Shown here one piece after another: positions 9,801-17,760 of a stretch of DNA of 64,000 nt. The position numbers and the translations under genes were made by a program. The notes below the pieces were generated by a model, which saw nothing but the letters and a program-made list of their open reading frames with translations, ran no database searches and was not told the origin of the DNA. This DNA is from Komagataeibacter xylinus (GTDB lineage: Bacteria; Pseudomonadota; Alphaproteobacteria; Acetobacterales; Acetobacteraceae). Each line of letters opens with the position of its first letter. Position 1 is the first letter of the stretch. The stretch is taken from contig NZ_JARWSK010000008.1 of the NCBI RefSeq assembly GCF_031081985.1, positions 62,001 through 126,000 of the forward strand, read 5' to 3'.

Positions 9801-11911
9801 GCGCCAAGGCGCGCGGTGATCTCCGACGGACGCAGATCGGCTGGCTGGACGGCTTCCAGCGCCGTCACGTTCCGGGCGTAGCGTCCATCGATCCGGGCTG
9901 CATCGCGTGCCTCTTCCAGCTTGGTCCGCACGGCGCCGGAGAGCATTTCATCAGTCGTGACCCAGACATCGCGACCGTCCACACTCCGTGCCGGATCGAG
10001 ATAGACCGCATCCCCCAGTGCGGCCGCGACCTCAGCTTCGGACTGTCCCATGAGTTCCGCGATCCGCGGCATTTCCACGCCGCCTGTTTCATGCAGGCAG
10101 ACGGCCAGGGCGTCGTGGGCGGAATGGATCTCGGGTTCGGCAGGCGCATGAATGACCCGTTCCGAGAAAATCGGTCCCATCCGGCCTTTCTGTGTCGCCT
10201 CGTCGTATTCCTCGATGGACGAGACCAGCCAGACGTCGGGATCATCGTAAAATGGCGTCAGGTTTGGTCGCCGCTGGGTTTCGTTTTCGACCCCGGTTTC
10301 CGGATCGATCCTGACTGTCACACTCATCAGGTTGATCGGGCCGAACTGCCGGACAAAGCTGAAATAGGCACGCTTCAGATCACCCTGCAGGCGTCCATAG
10401 GGCAGGTTCTCCATCTGCGCCCGCAGGACCGCGCGTGCCGCATCCCGGACGGGTATCAGCGCGGTAATGATCCGGGCATGCTTCTGGAAGAGGCCGTCCT
10501 TCTGATGCCCCTTCCTGATGGCGACCGTGGCGGCCTGTCCGTCGCAGATCTGCTGCAGGACGCCCTTCGTGACGAAGTAGGAGCCCTCTTTCAACTGGGC
10601 GCCATCGGCAGCCGTGCCGACCAGCACACCGGCTCCCGCCGGCCGGACAATGCGCTGGTCCAGGGGTTCCGGAAAGCGCACGTCCTGCCCGATCCGGTCC
10701 AGGGCCTCGGGCAACATCACATCGAGCCTGCCGTCGGCACGCGCGTCGCATGTGTAATCGGGACCGAACTGGGTGGTGGTCCAGCCGTGACGGCCAAGCA
10801 CCTGCTCCGGGTGGTCGAGGAAGTAGCGATTGACGAGGAGCGGACCGTTACCATGGTCGCTATTCGCAAGGGCGCCGGTTTCCAGCCAGGTCTCGTCATC
10901 GACCATGTCGCCGATCATGCGCTTGCGGAACACCAGTACGTCCACCACCACGTCCGTGCCAGCGTCATCGCGCATTGCCCCGGCGGGGAGCCGGATCGCC
11001 CCCACGAGGTCAGCCATGTCGGCAATGGTCCGGCGCGCGGTGCTGTCCGTCTTGTCCAGCGTATGGCGGGACGTCACGAAGATTGCGATGCCGCCTGGGC
11101 GGAGTGCCTCGACGGATCGGGCAATGAAAAAATCATGCAGGCTCAGGCCAAGCCGTCCCAGACCTTCCGGGCCACGCACGGTGCGATTGGAAAAGGGTGG
11201 ATTACCGATCGCAAGATCATACCCGTCTGCGAGCTTCACTGTCGTGAAATCCTCGCTGCGGATCCACTGGTTCGGATAGAGCCTGCGCGCAATCCTTGCC
11301 GTAATCGGATCATTCTCGATCCCGGTAAAGGCGATGCGTCCCTCGAGCCTTTCCGGTCGGGCCGCGATGAAAAGACCGGTCCCACAGCCGGGTTCAAGCA
11401 CGGAACCGCCTCTGAAGCCCATCCGCAGCACTTTGTTCCAGAGCGCGTGCACAATCAATTCAGGGGTAAAGTGCGCATATTGTGTCGCGCGCTTCAGTCC
11501 TGCCCTTTCAACGTCTGTTGTGGAGGCATGGATCGCTTCGCCAAACTCTTCCCAGCCTGGGCGGGGGCTATCGCTCCCGGATGGAAACAGGTTGTTCGCC
11601 AGTTCTCCTGCTCCAAAGCCGATGAAGCGTGACAGGACGATCTGTTCGGGAGAAGAGGCGTTTCGGTCTGCTTCTTCGATCTCCTTGAGCAGCGCGATAG
11701 CCAGTGCATTGTCACGGGCCCGCTGTTTCCAGGTGTCAGCGAGACTTCGGTTGGTCACCATATGAAAGTCGATCTGGGGAAGGGTCATCGGGGCCGGTGT
11801 GACGGGCGAGACAGGGGAGGTGCCGTCTTCACCTTCAAGTTCGCCCCAGAAAAGGTCGTTCTGGGTATCTGCGAGAGCGGTTGTACCGAAGAGGTTGAGC
11901 TGAAACGACAT
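6812..11911 (-). CDS. Giant N6-methylase / SNF2-type helicase fusion
   Basis: 1,699 aa. An N-terminal adenine-methyltransferase-like domain occupies about residues 90-340, with LEPGCGTGLF (cofactor loop) and GNPPFSN (catalytic motif IV). A superfamily-2 helicase follows, with Walker A HAVGSGKT, Walker B VDEAQ, MASGSPITNT, and a motif VI version QREGRIERQGNQ. A coiled, charged C-terminus ends in a Glu/Ala-rich tail. Proteins of this size and order are widespread on large plasmids and phages; P1 DarB is the best known relative and protects DNA from type I restriction. Together with ArdC next door, an antirestriction or DNA-processing role in transfer is likely but unproven. GGAG is seven bases before the ATG. 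A second methylase domain is not visible. Confidence 0.85.
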   Translation of the reverse strand: MSFQLNLFGTTALADTQNDLFWGELEGEDGTSPVSPVTPAPMTLPQIDFHMVTNRSLADTWKQRARDNALAIALLKEIEEADRNASSPEQIVLSRFIGFGAGELANNLFPSGSDSPRPGWEEFGEAIHASTTDVERAGLKRATQYAHFTPELIVHALWNKVLRMGFRGGSVLEPGCGTGLFIAARPERLEGRIAFTGIENDPITARIARRLYPNQWIRSEDFTTVKLADGYDLAIGNPPFSNRTVRGPEGLGRLGLSLHDFFIARSVEALRPGGIAIFVTSRHTLDKTDSTARRTIADMADLVGAIRLPAGAMRDDAGTDVVVDVLVFRKRMIGDMVDDETWLETGALANSDHGNGPLLVNRYFLDHPEQVLGRHGWTTTQFGPDYTCDARADGRLDVMLPEALDRIGQDVRFPEPLDQRIVRPAGAGVLVGTAADGAQLKEGSYFVTKGVLQQICDGQAATVAIRKGHQKDGLFQKHARIITALIPVRDAARAVLRAQMENLPYGRLQGDLKRAYFSFVRQFGPINLMSVTVRIDPETGVENETQRRPNLTPFYDDPDVWLVSSIEEYDEATQKGRMGPIFSERVIHAPAEPEIHSAHDALAVCLHETGGVEMPRIAELMGQSEAEVAAALGDAVYLDPARSVDGRDVWVTTDEMLSGAVRTKLEEARDAARIDGRYARNVTALEAVQPADLRPSEITARLGAPWLPVSDIIAFTAEVLGVETVIYHAPAVACWTVEKRAFMGKAEATSVWGTERRHAGELLEDALTQASPKIWDVWRDGDGNEHRELNTQETEAAKEKLAAIRRAFETWVWQDSDRAERLVRLYNDTYNNLVARAFDGSHLRLPGASTTISLRPHQKRVIWRIIAAGGTYIAHAVGSGKTFSMVAAVMEQKRLGLISKAMIAVPGHCLAQMAREFLMLYPTARILVADETNFVKAKRQRFLARAATGNWDAIIITHDAFRFIPVEGDFERQMIEAQIASYEEVLESVDAADRLSRKRVESMKEKMQAKLEGLSARKDDLVHLGEIGIDQILVDEAQQFRKLSFATNQSDLKGVDPNGSQRAWDLFVKTRYLAAKNPERPLIMASGSPITNTLAEMWTVSRYMDLEALQKRYLHEFDAWAANFGETRTELELQPSGLYKPVTRFTEFVNVADLMAMYRDFADVVQHDDLRQYVNLPAIRGGRREIIVAPTNDNFRAYQKTLAARINAIEARQGRPQKGDDILLSVITDARHAAIDLRFVAPLAANDDTSKLNLMIGNVFRIWQETSESRYSDPETGRPYDLPGAVQMIFSDLGTESAMETRGFSAYTWIRDELIRLGVPRAEIAFMQHYRKSAAKQKLFGDLNAGRKRILIGSTATMGTGVNAQQRLKALHHLDVPWLVSDIIQREGRIERQGNQHAEIELYAYAQQGSVDATNWQLLERKQRFIGLAMSGDRSIRRIEDIGGEGGNQFAMAKALASGDARLMHKAGLEADLARLERLAAAHYDDQFAVKRAIDRAEREIAGAERQIPLIEADIASRQPTKGDAFVLRRDKGDVSEREKAGSWLLSQVRLAAKNGEAGVWNLGRIGGFAVMCEAGPGRRVRGEKRPVDVTLFVEARSGRIEIVIEDDTKGLGLTSRLEHALLRIDDALRDAILMREEAQRRLPSYRARLGLPFAEQAMLDEKRAELKALEDDLAATATDEDPVHDDTEDREKEEEAAA

Positions 11912-12068
11912 GGCCGTGCTCCGTACAAACGCCGGCGCCCGGCACTGCTTCTGCAGGCCGGGGTGTTTCCGGGTTAGGTTTTCGGGATGTCAGGAACGGG
12001 CTTGCTAATCAGGTTGTGTCGCCTGATTACTCTTTCCTTCAGTTCTCATTGCAACCGGGTCGGGCAGT

Positions 12069-12159
12069 GCGGGGCAAGGGTGCCGCGTAGCGGCAGCACC
12101 GGACCCGCGCGCAGGCGACGCAGACGCCGAGCACGGGGAGGAGCTACCCCTTGCGGCGT
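12069..12159 (-). repeat. Structured leader repeat, copy 3 of 3
   Basis: Nearly identical to copy 2 and located 158 bases upstream of the methylase-helicase start, again in the leader of a leftward gene. Its first hairpin pairs GGTGC with GCACC outside CCGC/GCGG. The rest of the 11912-12463 gap is AT-rich and holds a palindrome (12353-12374) but no gene that I can support. Confidence 0.7.
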
Positions 12160-12352
12160 GCTGGCCGAGCTGGTGCCAATCCCTAAATGACTTTGCGGAC
12201 TAATCTCTTAATCTTATTCTTCTTGTGGAAGCAGACTTACCACCCGTTCAGCTTGAATCTTACGAAAAAGCGGGTAGTCACACATCCGATCGCTATGTTG
12301 CAGTCGTTTAAATTTTTACAGTCGACCGATAGTTAAAATGGATTGTCGCTGG

Positions 12353-12374
12353 AAAATTGCAACGTTGCAATTTT
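12353..12374. other. Candidate centromere palindrome, site 1
   Basis: A perfect 22-base palindrome with half-site AAAATTGCAAC. The same core (ATTGCAACGTTGCAAT) appears at 14107, 14282 (one mismatch) and 16073. The copies surround rep, the origin and parA/parB, as expected for parS sites bound by the plasmid ParB. Confidence 0.65.
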
Positions 12375-12463
12375 TGAGAAACCTCTAAATCGACATAGAG
12401 ACGACCTGCGTTGTCGCCCCCTATTCGCATTTTTAGCGTTATAGAAGCGTTCTCGGCTCACGT

Positions 12464-13561
12464 TTATGGATTGCCTCGACGGTTGTGATAACTTTCGCAA
12501 AAGCCTTTCCATGCCGCTTTAAGCTTGGAACCATGCAGCTTGCCAAGTCGCTCACCGAGATGGTCTCGGAATGCATCGGCAATCAGGTCGATATCCCAGC
12601 CCCCGCCAGAGGAACGCGCTATTCTAGCGAATATCTCTTGGTCGGCTCCAAACTGGAGAGAACCGGCTGGGAACATTACCTGCCCATCGCTTTTCGCTGC
12701 CGCGGATCGTACTACTTGATTGCGTTGTGTTTCTAATTCGCGTGTAGTCGCTTGATGATCTATAACCTTTGGGGTTTCCTTAGGTTGGAAAACAATCTCG
12801 AGTTCTCTTACTGCTCTTCCTTGTCTTATTTCCGTCCACTCGACCGTAAAATGCGCCAGTTCGTCGATTTCATTTTTGCAAACGGTCAATACTTTTCGCC
12901 GCAACTGAGCAAAGTCTTTATAGACGTTAGGTGAGATCCCTAAAGCAGCACGAAATGCGATGACGTCACCTTTCCACACGGTTTGACGTCTCTTCACGCG
13001 CAAGGCCCCGATTTCGTAAAGTTTAAGCGCGTAAGCCGAACGAAAACCCAATACAGCGGTGCGGTTCATGACCGCATAGGTCTCAGACTCCTGGATTAGT
13101 CTTCGGGCATCAGGAGTAAATTCCCACTCAATCCAACCGACTTCTTTTCCAGGCTCTGTGTCTTCAACCTCTTCCCTTGAAGAAGCAATCAGAGAAAATC
13201 GTCGCGTCGCTTTTTTACCTCGCCAGGAAATGTCGTCTTCGGCAAATAGAGTACCATGCAGTTCTTCAAGCATGTCACTTATGCGTTCGTTACCTTTATG
13301 ACCTCGCCTGATGTCTGCTTTGCGCATGCGGTGGACCACTGGCTTCCAAGCATCGCCACCGGCTACAAGGATCATCAACGCGAGTAAACGTGATGCAGTC
13401 AGGCTTAGCGATTGGCCTCTGACGAAACGTATCTCTACAAGGTGGCCAGGTTTGGCGAACTCGTCGGCACCCTTATGCTGTAGAGCGCGAGCAACACGCA
13501 TGGCGCGCTTTGGAGCTTCATCACTTTCGGATGCGTATTGCATGGGCGGGTTATCCAGCAC
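12464..13561 (-). CDS. rep: Rep_3-type plasmid replication initiator
   Basis: 365 aa from a GTG at 13561, or 359 aa from an ATG at 13543; neither has a convincing ribosome site. The two-winged-helix layout of Rep_3 (RepA/RepE/Pi-like) initiators is recognisable from FRSAYALKLYEIGALR in the first winged helix and FRAALGISPNVYKDFAQLRRKVL in the second (given here as separate landmarks around residues 175 and 210). It binds iterons to open the origin and usually represses its own gene when dimeric. Its neighbours support this: an inverted half-iteron operator 24 bases upstream and iteron clusters beyond. GC content is lower than in the leftward block. Confidence 0.85.
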   Translation of the reverse strand: MLDNPPMQYASESDEAPKRAMRVARALQHKGADEFAKPGHLVEIRFVRGQSLSLTASRLLALMILVAGGDAWKPVVHRMRKADIRRGHKGNERISDMLEELHGTLFAEDDISWRGKKATRRFSLIASSREEVEDTEPGKEVGWIEWEFTPDARRLIQESETYAVMNRTAVLGFRSAYALKLYEIGALRVKRRQTVWKGDVIAFRAALGISPNVYKDFAQLRRKVLTVCKNEIDELAHFTVEWTEIRQGRAVRELEIVFQPKETPKVIDHQATTRELETQRNQVVRSAAAKSDGQVMFPAGSLQFGADQEIFARIARSSGGGWDIDLIADAFRDHLGERLGKLHGSKLKAAWKGFCESYHNRRGNP

Positions 13562-13584
13562 CTAACGGGATGAACGATTCGTAT

Positions 13585-13613
13585 CCTGACCTTAGAATGA
13601 GAATAAGGTCAGG
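13585..13613. promoter_or_regulatory. Probable Rep autoregulatory operator
   Basis: A perfect ten-base inverted repeat, CCTGACCTTA and TAAGGTCAGG, separated by nine bases. CCTGACCT is the left half of the iteron sequence found at 13796-13879, so this is an inverted pair of half-iterons just before the rep start, the classical place for dimeric initiator binding and repression. Confidence 0.8.
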
Positions 13614-13795
13614 TGAAGGGGAAATTGGGCATCTCAGCACCTTCTCGCGGCCGCGCGTGATGCTGAGAAATAAGGTTTCTTATGAAGATTTTTATAAACA
13701 CGACCGCAGCGTGCTGAGGGGGATTCTGATTCTATTCAAGTGATTCTGATTCAGGACAAAAAATACTAGGAAAACCAACGACTTTTAGAGCATTT

Positions 13796-13879
13796 CCTGA
13801 CCTGGTGGGGGACCTAGCCTGACCTCTTGGGGGATAGTAACCTGACCTCGTGGGGGATCTAACCTGACCTCGTGGGGGA
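13796..13879 (+). repeat. Iteron cluster I (four direct repeats)
   Basis: Four 17-base iterons (consensus CCTGACCTCGTGGGGGA) start at 13796, 13818, 13841 and 13863. The 22-23 base period puts each on the same face of the helix. Together with rep this marks the replication origin. The two inner copies at 13841 and 13863 are identical; the first two differ by one or two bases. Confidence 0.9.
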
Positions 13880-14106
13880 CAGTCAGTTAAGATAGCTAGT
13901 TTTGGGAAATGCCCACACGTTATTTTAAGAACTTTCATGTTGACGGTCGCAAACCGGTATCTATGGGGCTTGCGCGTGTTTTTTAATGAAATCTATGAGT
14001 GCGATTCGCAGTTTAACGGGCTTTCGTCTCTTTTTTAGATCTCGTTCATAGCTGCCGTGGCTGCCATGACGATGTTCCACGCCAGATGATTGCCCAGTGT
14101 GGGTGG

Positions 14107-14122
14107 ATTGCAACGTTGCAAT
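14107..14122. other. Candidate centromere palindrome, site 2
   Basis: A perfect 16-base palindrome, ATTGCAACGTTGCAAT, inside the origin region. Confidence 0.6.
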
Positions 14123-14172
14123 TGTTTGAAGGTATATGGATTCCCTTGCGAAAAACGCGAGGTTACTAGCCT

Positions 14173-14181
14173 TTTTCCACA
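14173..14181 (+). promoter_or_regulatory. Possible DnaA box
   Basis: TTTTCCACA differs at one base from the DnaA consensus TTATCCACA. Its position between the two iteron clusters fits a Rep_3-type origin that recruits DnaA. A single one-mismatch site can occur by chance. Confidence 0.35.
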
Positions 14182-14281
14182 AGTAACTGACCTACCCGGT
14201 CGGCAGTAAGCGACGGTATGGGTAACCCAACTCGCAGCACTATGCCGATGTCTCTGAGGCAACTGAACGTATTTGTCCCAA

Positions 14282-14297
14282 ATTGCAATGTTGCAAT
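14282..14297. other. Candidate centromere palindrome, site 3 (one mismatch)
   Basis: ATTGCAATGTTGCAAT, one base away from the perfect palindrome seen at the other three sites. Confidence 0.5.
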
Positions 14298-14490
14298 CTC
14301 TAATATGTGGCAAAGAAAATTTCGAAAAAAAAAGCTCACTAAAGATTAAAGCGAAAGTGACTGGGTAACTGAAGGTCTAATGTGGTTGCTTATTTTGGTA
14401 GTGCCACCGAGATGCTCGACTGGAAGCTATTGCATTCGGCTAGGGGTGGAATTCAGTGTTCCGCTGTTCTCATTGATGCAGGGACAAATA

Positions 14491-14629
14491 TCCCCCACGA
14501 GGTCAGGGTAAGCATTTGTACCTTGCCCCCCCCCCCAAGAAGTCAGGATAGCGACGTGCGCCGATTGGGATCCCCCATAAGGTCAGGATACCTCGTACAT
14601 CTTATCACATGCTCCCCCAAGAGGTCAGG
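14491..14629 (-). repeat. Iteron cluster II (four inverted copies, wider spacing)
   Basis: Copies of the iteron in reverse orientation (TCCCCCACGAGGTCAGG and variants) start at 14491, 14531, 14571 and 14613. The 40-42 base period is about four helical turns, nearly twice that of cluster I. The second copy is preceded by an unbroken run of eleven C residues (14526-14536). The cluster lies upstream of parA and could serve in copy-number control (handcuffing) or in Rep control of the par operon. Confidence 0.85.
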
Positions 14630-14807
14630 ACACTCATCTTTTCGGTTTTTATGTTCGCTACCTAATCCGGCACATGATCGTCGCGCTTTGCCAGCATTAA
14701 AAAAAGGGAATGGCTATCGAGTTAAGTCTCGACTTTCGAAAAGATAGACATTATCAACTGGAAATCGAAAGTTAGTGCGCGCCGGACGTTTATCGAAAGA
14801 AAGATTT

Positions 14808-16010
14808 ATGACAGCTGATCTCGAGCAAGCCGGATATACGAGTCTCCAAATGGTTGAAGGGCTGGCGGATAAAGCCGCGGCAGTTCTGGAGAATTTGAGG
14901 GAAAGCGCTGTTGCCGCGCGAGCCGGCGAGCGACGAGAACCGACATTTCAGATTGGCCAGGCTGCAGAACTCGTAGGCCGGACGCCTGCAGCCATACGCG
15001 ACGCAGAAAAGGATGGTCGTCTGCCCAAACCTGAACGGGGAGCCAATAACAGGCGTGTGGGATATACGCTTGAACAGGTTAACGACATGCGCGGGATCTT
15101 TGGCACGCGTCCGTGGCGTGATCCAGGCGACCCGCCGGCAATCATCGCTGTTCAAAACTTTAAAGGCGGTGTCGGGAAATCAACAGTTGCTGTTCACCTT
15201 GCGCAATATCTCGCGATCCAAGGCTATCGCGTGGCGCTGATCGATTGTGATAGCCAAGCGTCAGCAACAACGCTCTTTGGTTACGTGCCAGATTTAGACC
15301 TTACTGAGGATGAGACGCTTTACCCGTTTTTGCGGCACGATGAACGTTCGTCACTGAGCTACGCGCTCAAACCTACGCATTTCGATGGTCTATATCTGAT
15401 ACCGTCTAATCTTCGGCTGTTTCAATCTGAGTATGAAATCGCCGCGCGGATGGCTCAGGGCGAGCCTGGGCTTGTGGATCGGTTGTCGGTAGGGCTGGCG
15501 TCTATAGCGCCAAATTTTGACGTTATAATTATGGATCCTCCTCCTGCCTTGGGAGCAATCTCGCTTTCTGTGCTGAGGGCAGCAAATGCATTGGTCGTTC
15601 CGGTGCCCCCGACAATTATGGACTTTTCGTCAACGACAGCCTTCCTGTCGATGCTGGAGGAGACATTGCGGACGCTAGCGCAGTTTGACAGGGCTCCTTC
15701 TCTAGAGTTTCTCAAATTTGTGGCTTCTCGGGTCGAAGAGAACAAATCGATTCACAAGGAACTTATCAAGCTGATGCAGGCTATTTTCGGCCATCATCTA
15801 GTTAGAGCCCCTCTGAAAAATTCTGCTGAAATAGACAATGCCACAGCTCGACTCATGACTGTGTACGAACAGCAAGGAGCGATCACAAGCAAGTCGGTTC
15901 GTGATCGCTGCCTTACCTATCTGAACGCAGTGTGTAAGGAGCTTGAAACGGATATTCGGGGAATGTGGCCTAGTCATCAGGAGCGGCTTCGCAAGGAAGG
16001 ACTGGTGTAA
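14808..16010 (+). CDS. parA: ParA-type partition ATPase with N-terminal MerR-like HTH
   Basis: 400 aa from an ATG at 14808 preceded by GAAAGAAAG; a GTG at 14775 is the alternative. Residues ~45-100 hold a MerR-like winged helix (IGQAAELVGRTPAAIRDAEK), as in P1 ParA and RepA of repABC plasmids. The deviant Walker A KGGVGKST begins at about residue 119, and the Walker B region reads FDVIIMDPPPALG. It should form ATP-dependent patterns on the nucleoid that segregate the plasmid and should repress its own promoter. It is followed by parB, with a palindrome between them. Confidence 0.93.
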   Translation: MTADLEQAGYTSLQMVEGLADKAAAVLENLRESAVAARAGERREPTFQIGQAAELVGRTPAAIRDAEKDGRLPKPERGANNRRVGYTLEQVNDMRGIFGTRPWRDPGDPPAIIAVQNFKGGVGKSTVAVHLAQYLAIQGYRVALIDCDSQASATTLFGYVPDLDLTEDETLYPFLRHDERSSLSYALKPTHFDGLYLIPSNLRLFQSEYEIAARMAQGEPGLVDRLSVGLASIAPNFDVIIMDPPPALGAISLSVLRAANALVVPVPPTIMDFSSTTAFLSMLEETLRTLAQFDRAPSLEFLKFVASRVEENKSIHKELIKLMQAIFGHHLVRAPLKNSAEIDNATARLMTVYEQQGAITSKSVRDRCLTYLNAVCKELETDIRGMWPSHQERLRKEGLV

Positions 16011-16072
16011 TTTTTTCTTGGAGATGGCGGTTCATTGAACTCTCGCAAATCGTCAATTTCTGAAAATTGCAA

Positions 16073-16094
16073 CGTTGCAATTTTGGATTGGGAG
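16073..16094. other. Candidate centromere palindrome, site 4 (between parA and parB)
   Basis: A perfect 22-base palindrome with half-site AAAATTGCAAC, identical to site 1, located in the 165-base gap between parA and parB. Intergenic placement within the par operon is typical of repABC-type centromeres. Confidence 0.7.
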
Positions 16095-16175
16095 CGGAGC
16101 GAGAAGCGAAGCACGCATTTTCAAAGCATCATTCGAACTTTTTGCAGGTCGAGTAATGTGAAAAAGGAGGGATAA

Positions 16176-17210
16176 ATGTCGGGGAAAAACAGGGCTTTTG
16201 CGGACGGGTTAACAGCTGCAATTTCAGGCGTAACCGCTAGACAAGGCCAGTCTCGTCCAAATCGGTCAATCATTAATGATCGTACTAACCGATTAGCAGA
16301 AGTTGCTAGCGGTAAAGTTGTTACTCGTACTCACGAGTTTATTGACCCTGCACGATGCAAAATGTGGGAGGGTCATAATCGTGATTACGCCGCGTTGTCT
16401 TATGAAAACTGTCGCGAACTTATCGAAAGCATTCGTGCGCAGGGACGCCAAGAGGTTCCGGCCATCGTTCGGCGATTGACCAACAACCCAGATTTTGATT
16501 TCGAAGTGATCTGTGGCGCACGCCGACATTGGTCTGTTTCGTGGCTTAACGCCAATAATTATCGTGACATTAAGTTCCTTGTTGAGCCTCGTGAAATGGA
16601 GGACGAGGAAGCCTTCCGTATTGCGGACCTAGAAAATAGGGCGCGTGAGGATCTTACCGATTACGAGCGCGCAAAGGATTACTTGTTGGGTCTGGATCGG
16701 TACTATCATGGTCGCCAAAAAACGATGGCAGATCGGTTAAACGTCTCTGAAGCATGGTTAAGCCGGTACCTCGACCTTGCTAGATTGCCTGAAGCAGTCA
16801 CTCGGGCATTTGTTAGCCCGCATGATATTCGGCTTAAGCACGTGATGCAGATAAAGCCCCTTATTAAAGACAGTGCATCACGCGAAGTGGTTTACGAGGC
16901 TGCTGAACGTATTGCTGCGTTGAGAAGCAAAGATCAGAACTACCTTGTGGAACCTGCTGCAGTGGCTCGCGAACTCGAGAATGCGGTAGCAACGGAACTG
17001 GGACATCTACGTCGCGGCAGCCCGCGCTCGCCTAAACGTGGCGCCGTCGCTATCACTCGCGATACGGATGGCAAAGAGATTGTAAAAATAGATGCGAAGT
17101 CGCCTAAGCGTTTGCAGGTCACTTTCATGCTGGCGGAGCTACGTTCTCGCGAAGAGATGGAGGAGGCAGTTAAACTGCTGACGGATCGCTACTGGCCCGT
17201 TCAAGAATGA
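16176..17210 (+). CDS. parB: ParB-type centromere-binding protein
   Basis: 344 aa with a strong site (AAGGAGG, seven bases before the ATG). The ParB N-domain spans roughly residues 45-140 (QEVPAIVRR, then CGARRHWSVSWL in place of the GERR box). A helix-turn-helix follows (RLNVSEAWLSRYLDLARLP, about 185-205), and the C-terminal region is basic. It lies 165 bases after parA. Its likely target is the palindrome present four times around this locus. Confidence 0.92.
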   Translation: MSGKNRAFADGLTAAISGVTARQGQSRPNRSIINDRTNRLAEVASGKVVTRTHEFIDPARCKMWEGHNRDYAALSYENCRELIESIRAQGRQEVPAIVRRLTNNPDFDFEVICGARRHWSVSWLNANNYRDIKFLVEPREMEDEEAFRIADLENRAREDLTDYERAKDYLLGLDRYYHGRQKTMADRLNVSEAWLSRYLDLARLPEAVTRAFVSPHDIRLKHVMQIKPLIKDSASREVVYEAAERIAALRSKDQNYLVEPAAVARELENAVATELGHLRRGSPRSPKRGAVAITRDTDGKEIVKIDAKSPKRLQVTFMLAELRSREEMEEAVKLLTDRYWPVQE

Positions 17211-17760
17211 ACTTTTGCTTAGGATACGTAACCTGCAGCAGTCAGCGTATCAGATTTGTTTCTGCGTGAATTACCGGTACTGGGTCTGAGTGGTAATGTT
17301 GGGTCACCATTGCACGAGTGTATGTGCCTTGTGTCCGAAATACGTGCTGGGGCTCGTTTGAGAGGACTAAGCGATTTCAGAACAAGCAGGCTGGGCATGT
17401 AGCTCGTGGAGGCACTGCGTGTCGATAGGACGGTCTTGCTTGCGTACCTGATGACTGTAAACGTGATGTCATCGCCATACCAACGGTTCTGCAATCATTG
17501 CTGGTTAGAGTATTTTTTTCTGACCGTCCTTTTTGTTTTTGGTAGGCCGACTACTCATTGGACTGATTAGTAATTAATGGGCACAGTGGCCCATGACGAT
17601 ATCAGCCGCGTTCTCGAGGCATAGCCAGAGATGCCTGCGGCTTCGAAAGTCATTGCGTCGTCTGCGGATTGGTCATCAACAGGTCTTCATCAGGGGAAAT
17701 ACTAGTTTCCTGATATTCTGCTTTTCTGCTGTGTGCCACTGGACGAATGCAGGTGAAAGC
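17211..17760. other. Intergenic region after parB
   Basis: 550 bases. A minus-strand frame at 17219-17494 has no recognisable similarity and no clear ribosome site, so I do not call it. I see no repeat here that matches others in the window. The last ~30 bases carry the ribosome site (AGGTGAA) of the dehalogenase gene. Confidence 0.4.

Larger units (their letters stand above)
13880..14490. other. Putative oriV core between opposed iteron clusters
   Basis: About 610 bases without a convincing gene, lying between two iteron clusters of opposite orientation. It contains two centromere-like palindromes (14107 and 14282), a near-consensus DnaA box, and AT-rich tracts that could serve as the unwinding element. 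The weak minus-strand frames here (for example 14035-14313) overlap these sites and look non-coding. Confidence 0.6.

Noticed and set aside
9728-11632. 634-aa plus-strand frame opposite the methylase-helicase
   Set aside because: It is a high-GC shadow of a gene with clear motifs on the other strand and has no recognisable domain.
13796-14629. Regular repeats that could suggest a CRISPR array
   Set aside because: The repeats are 17 bases with 5-6 or ~23 base gaps, two orientations and no cas genes; they are iterons.
17219-17494. 91-aa minus-strand frame after parB
   Set aside because: No recognisable family or ribosome site.
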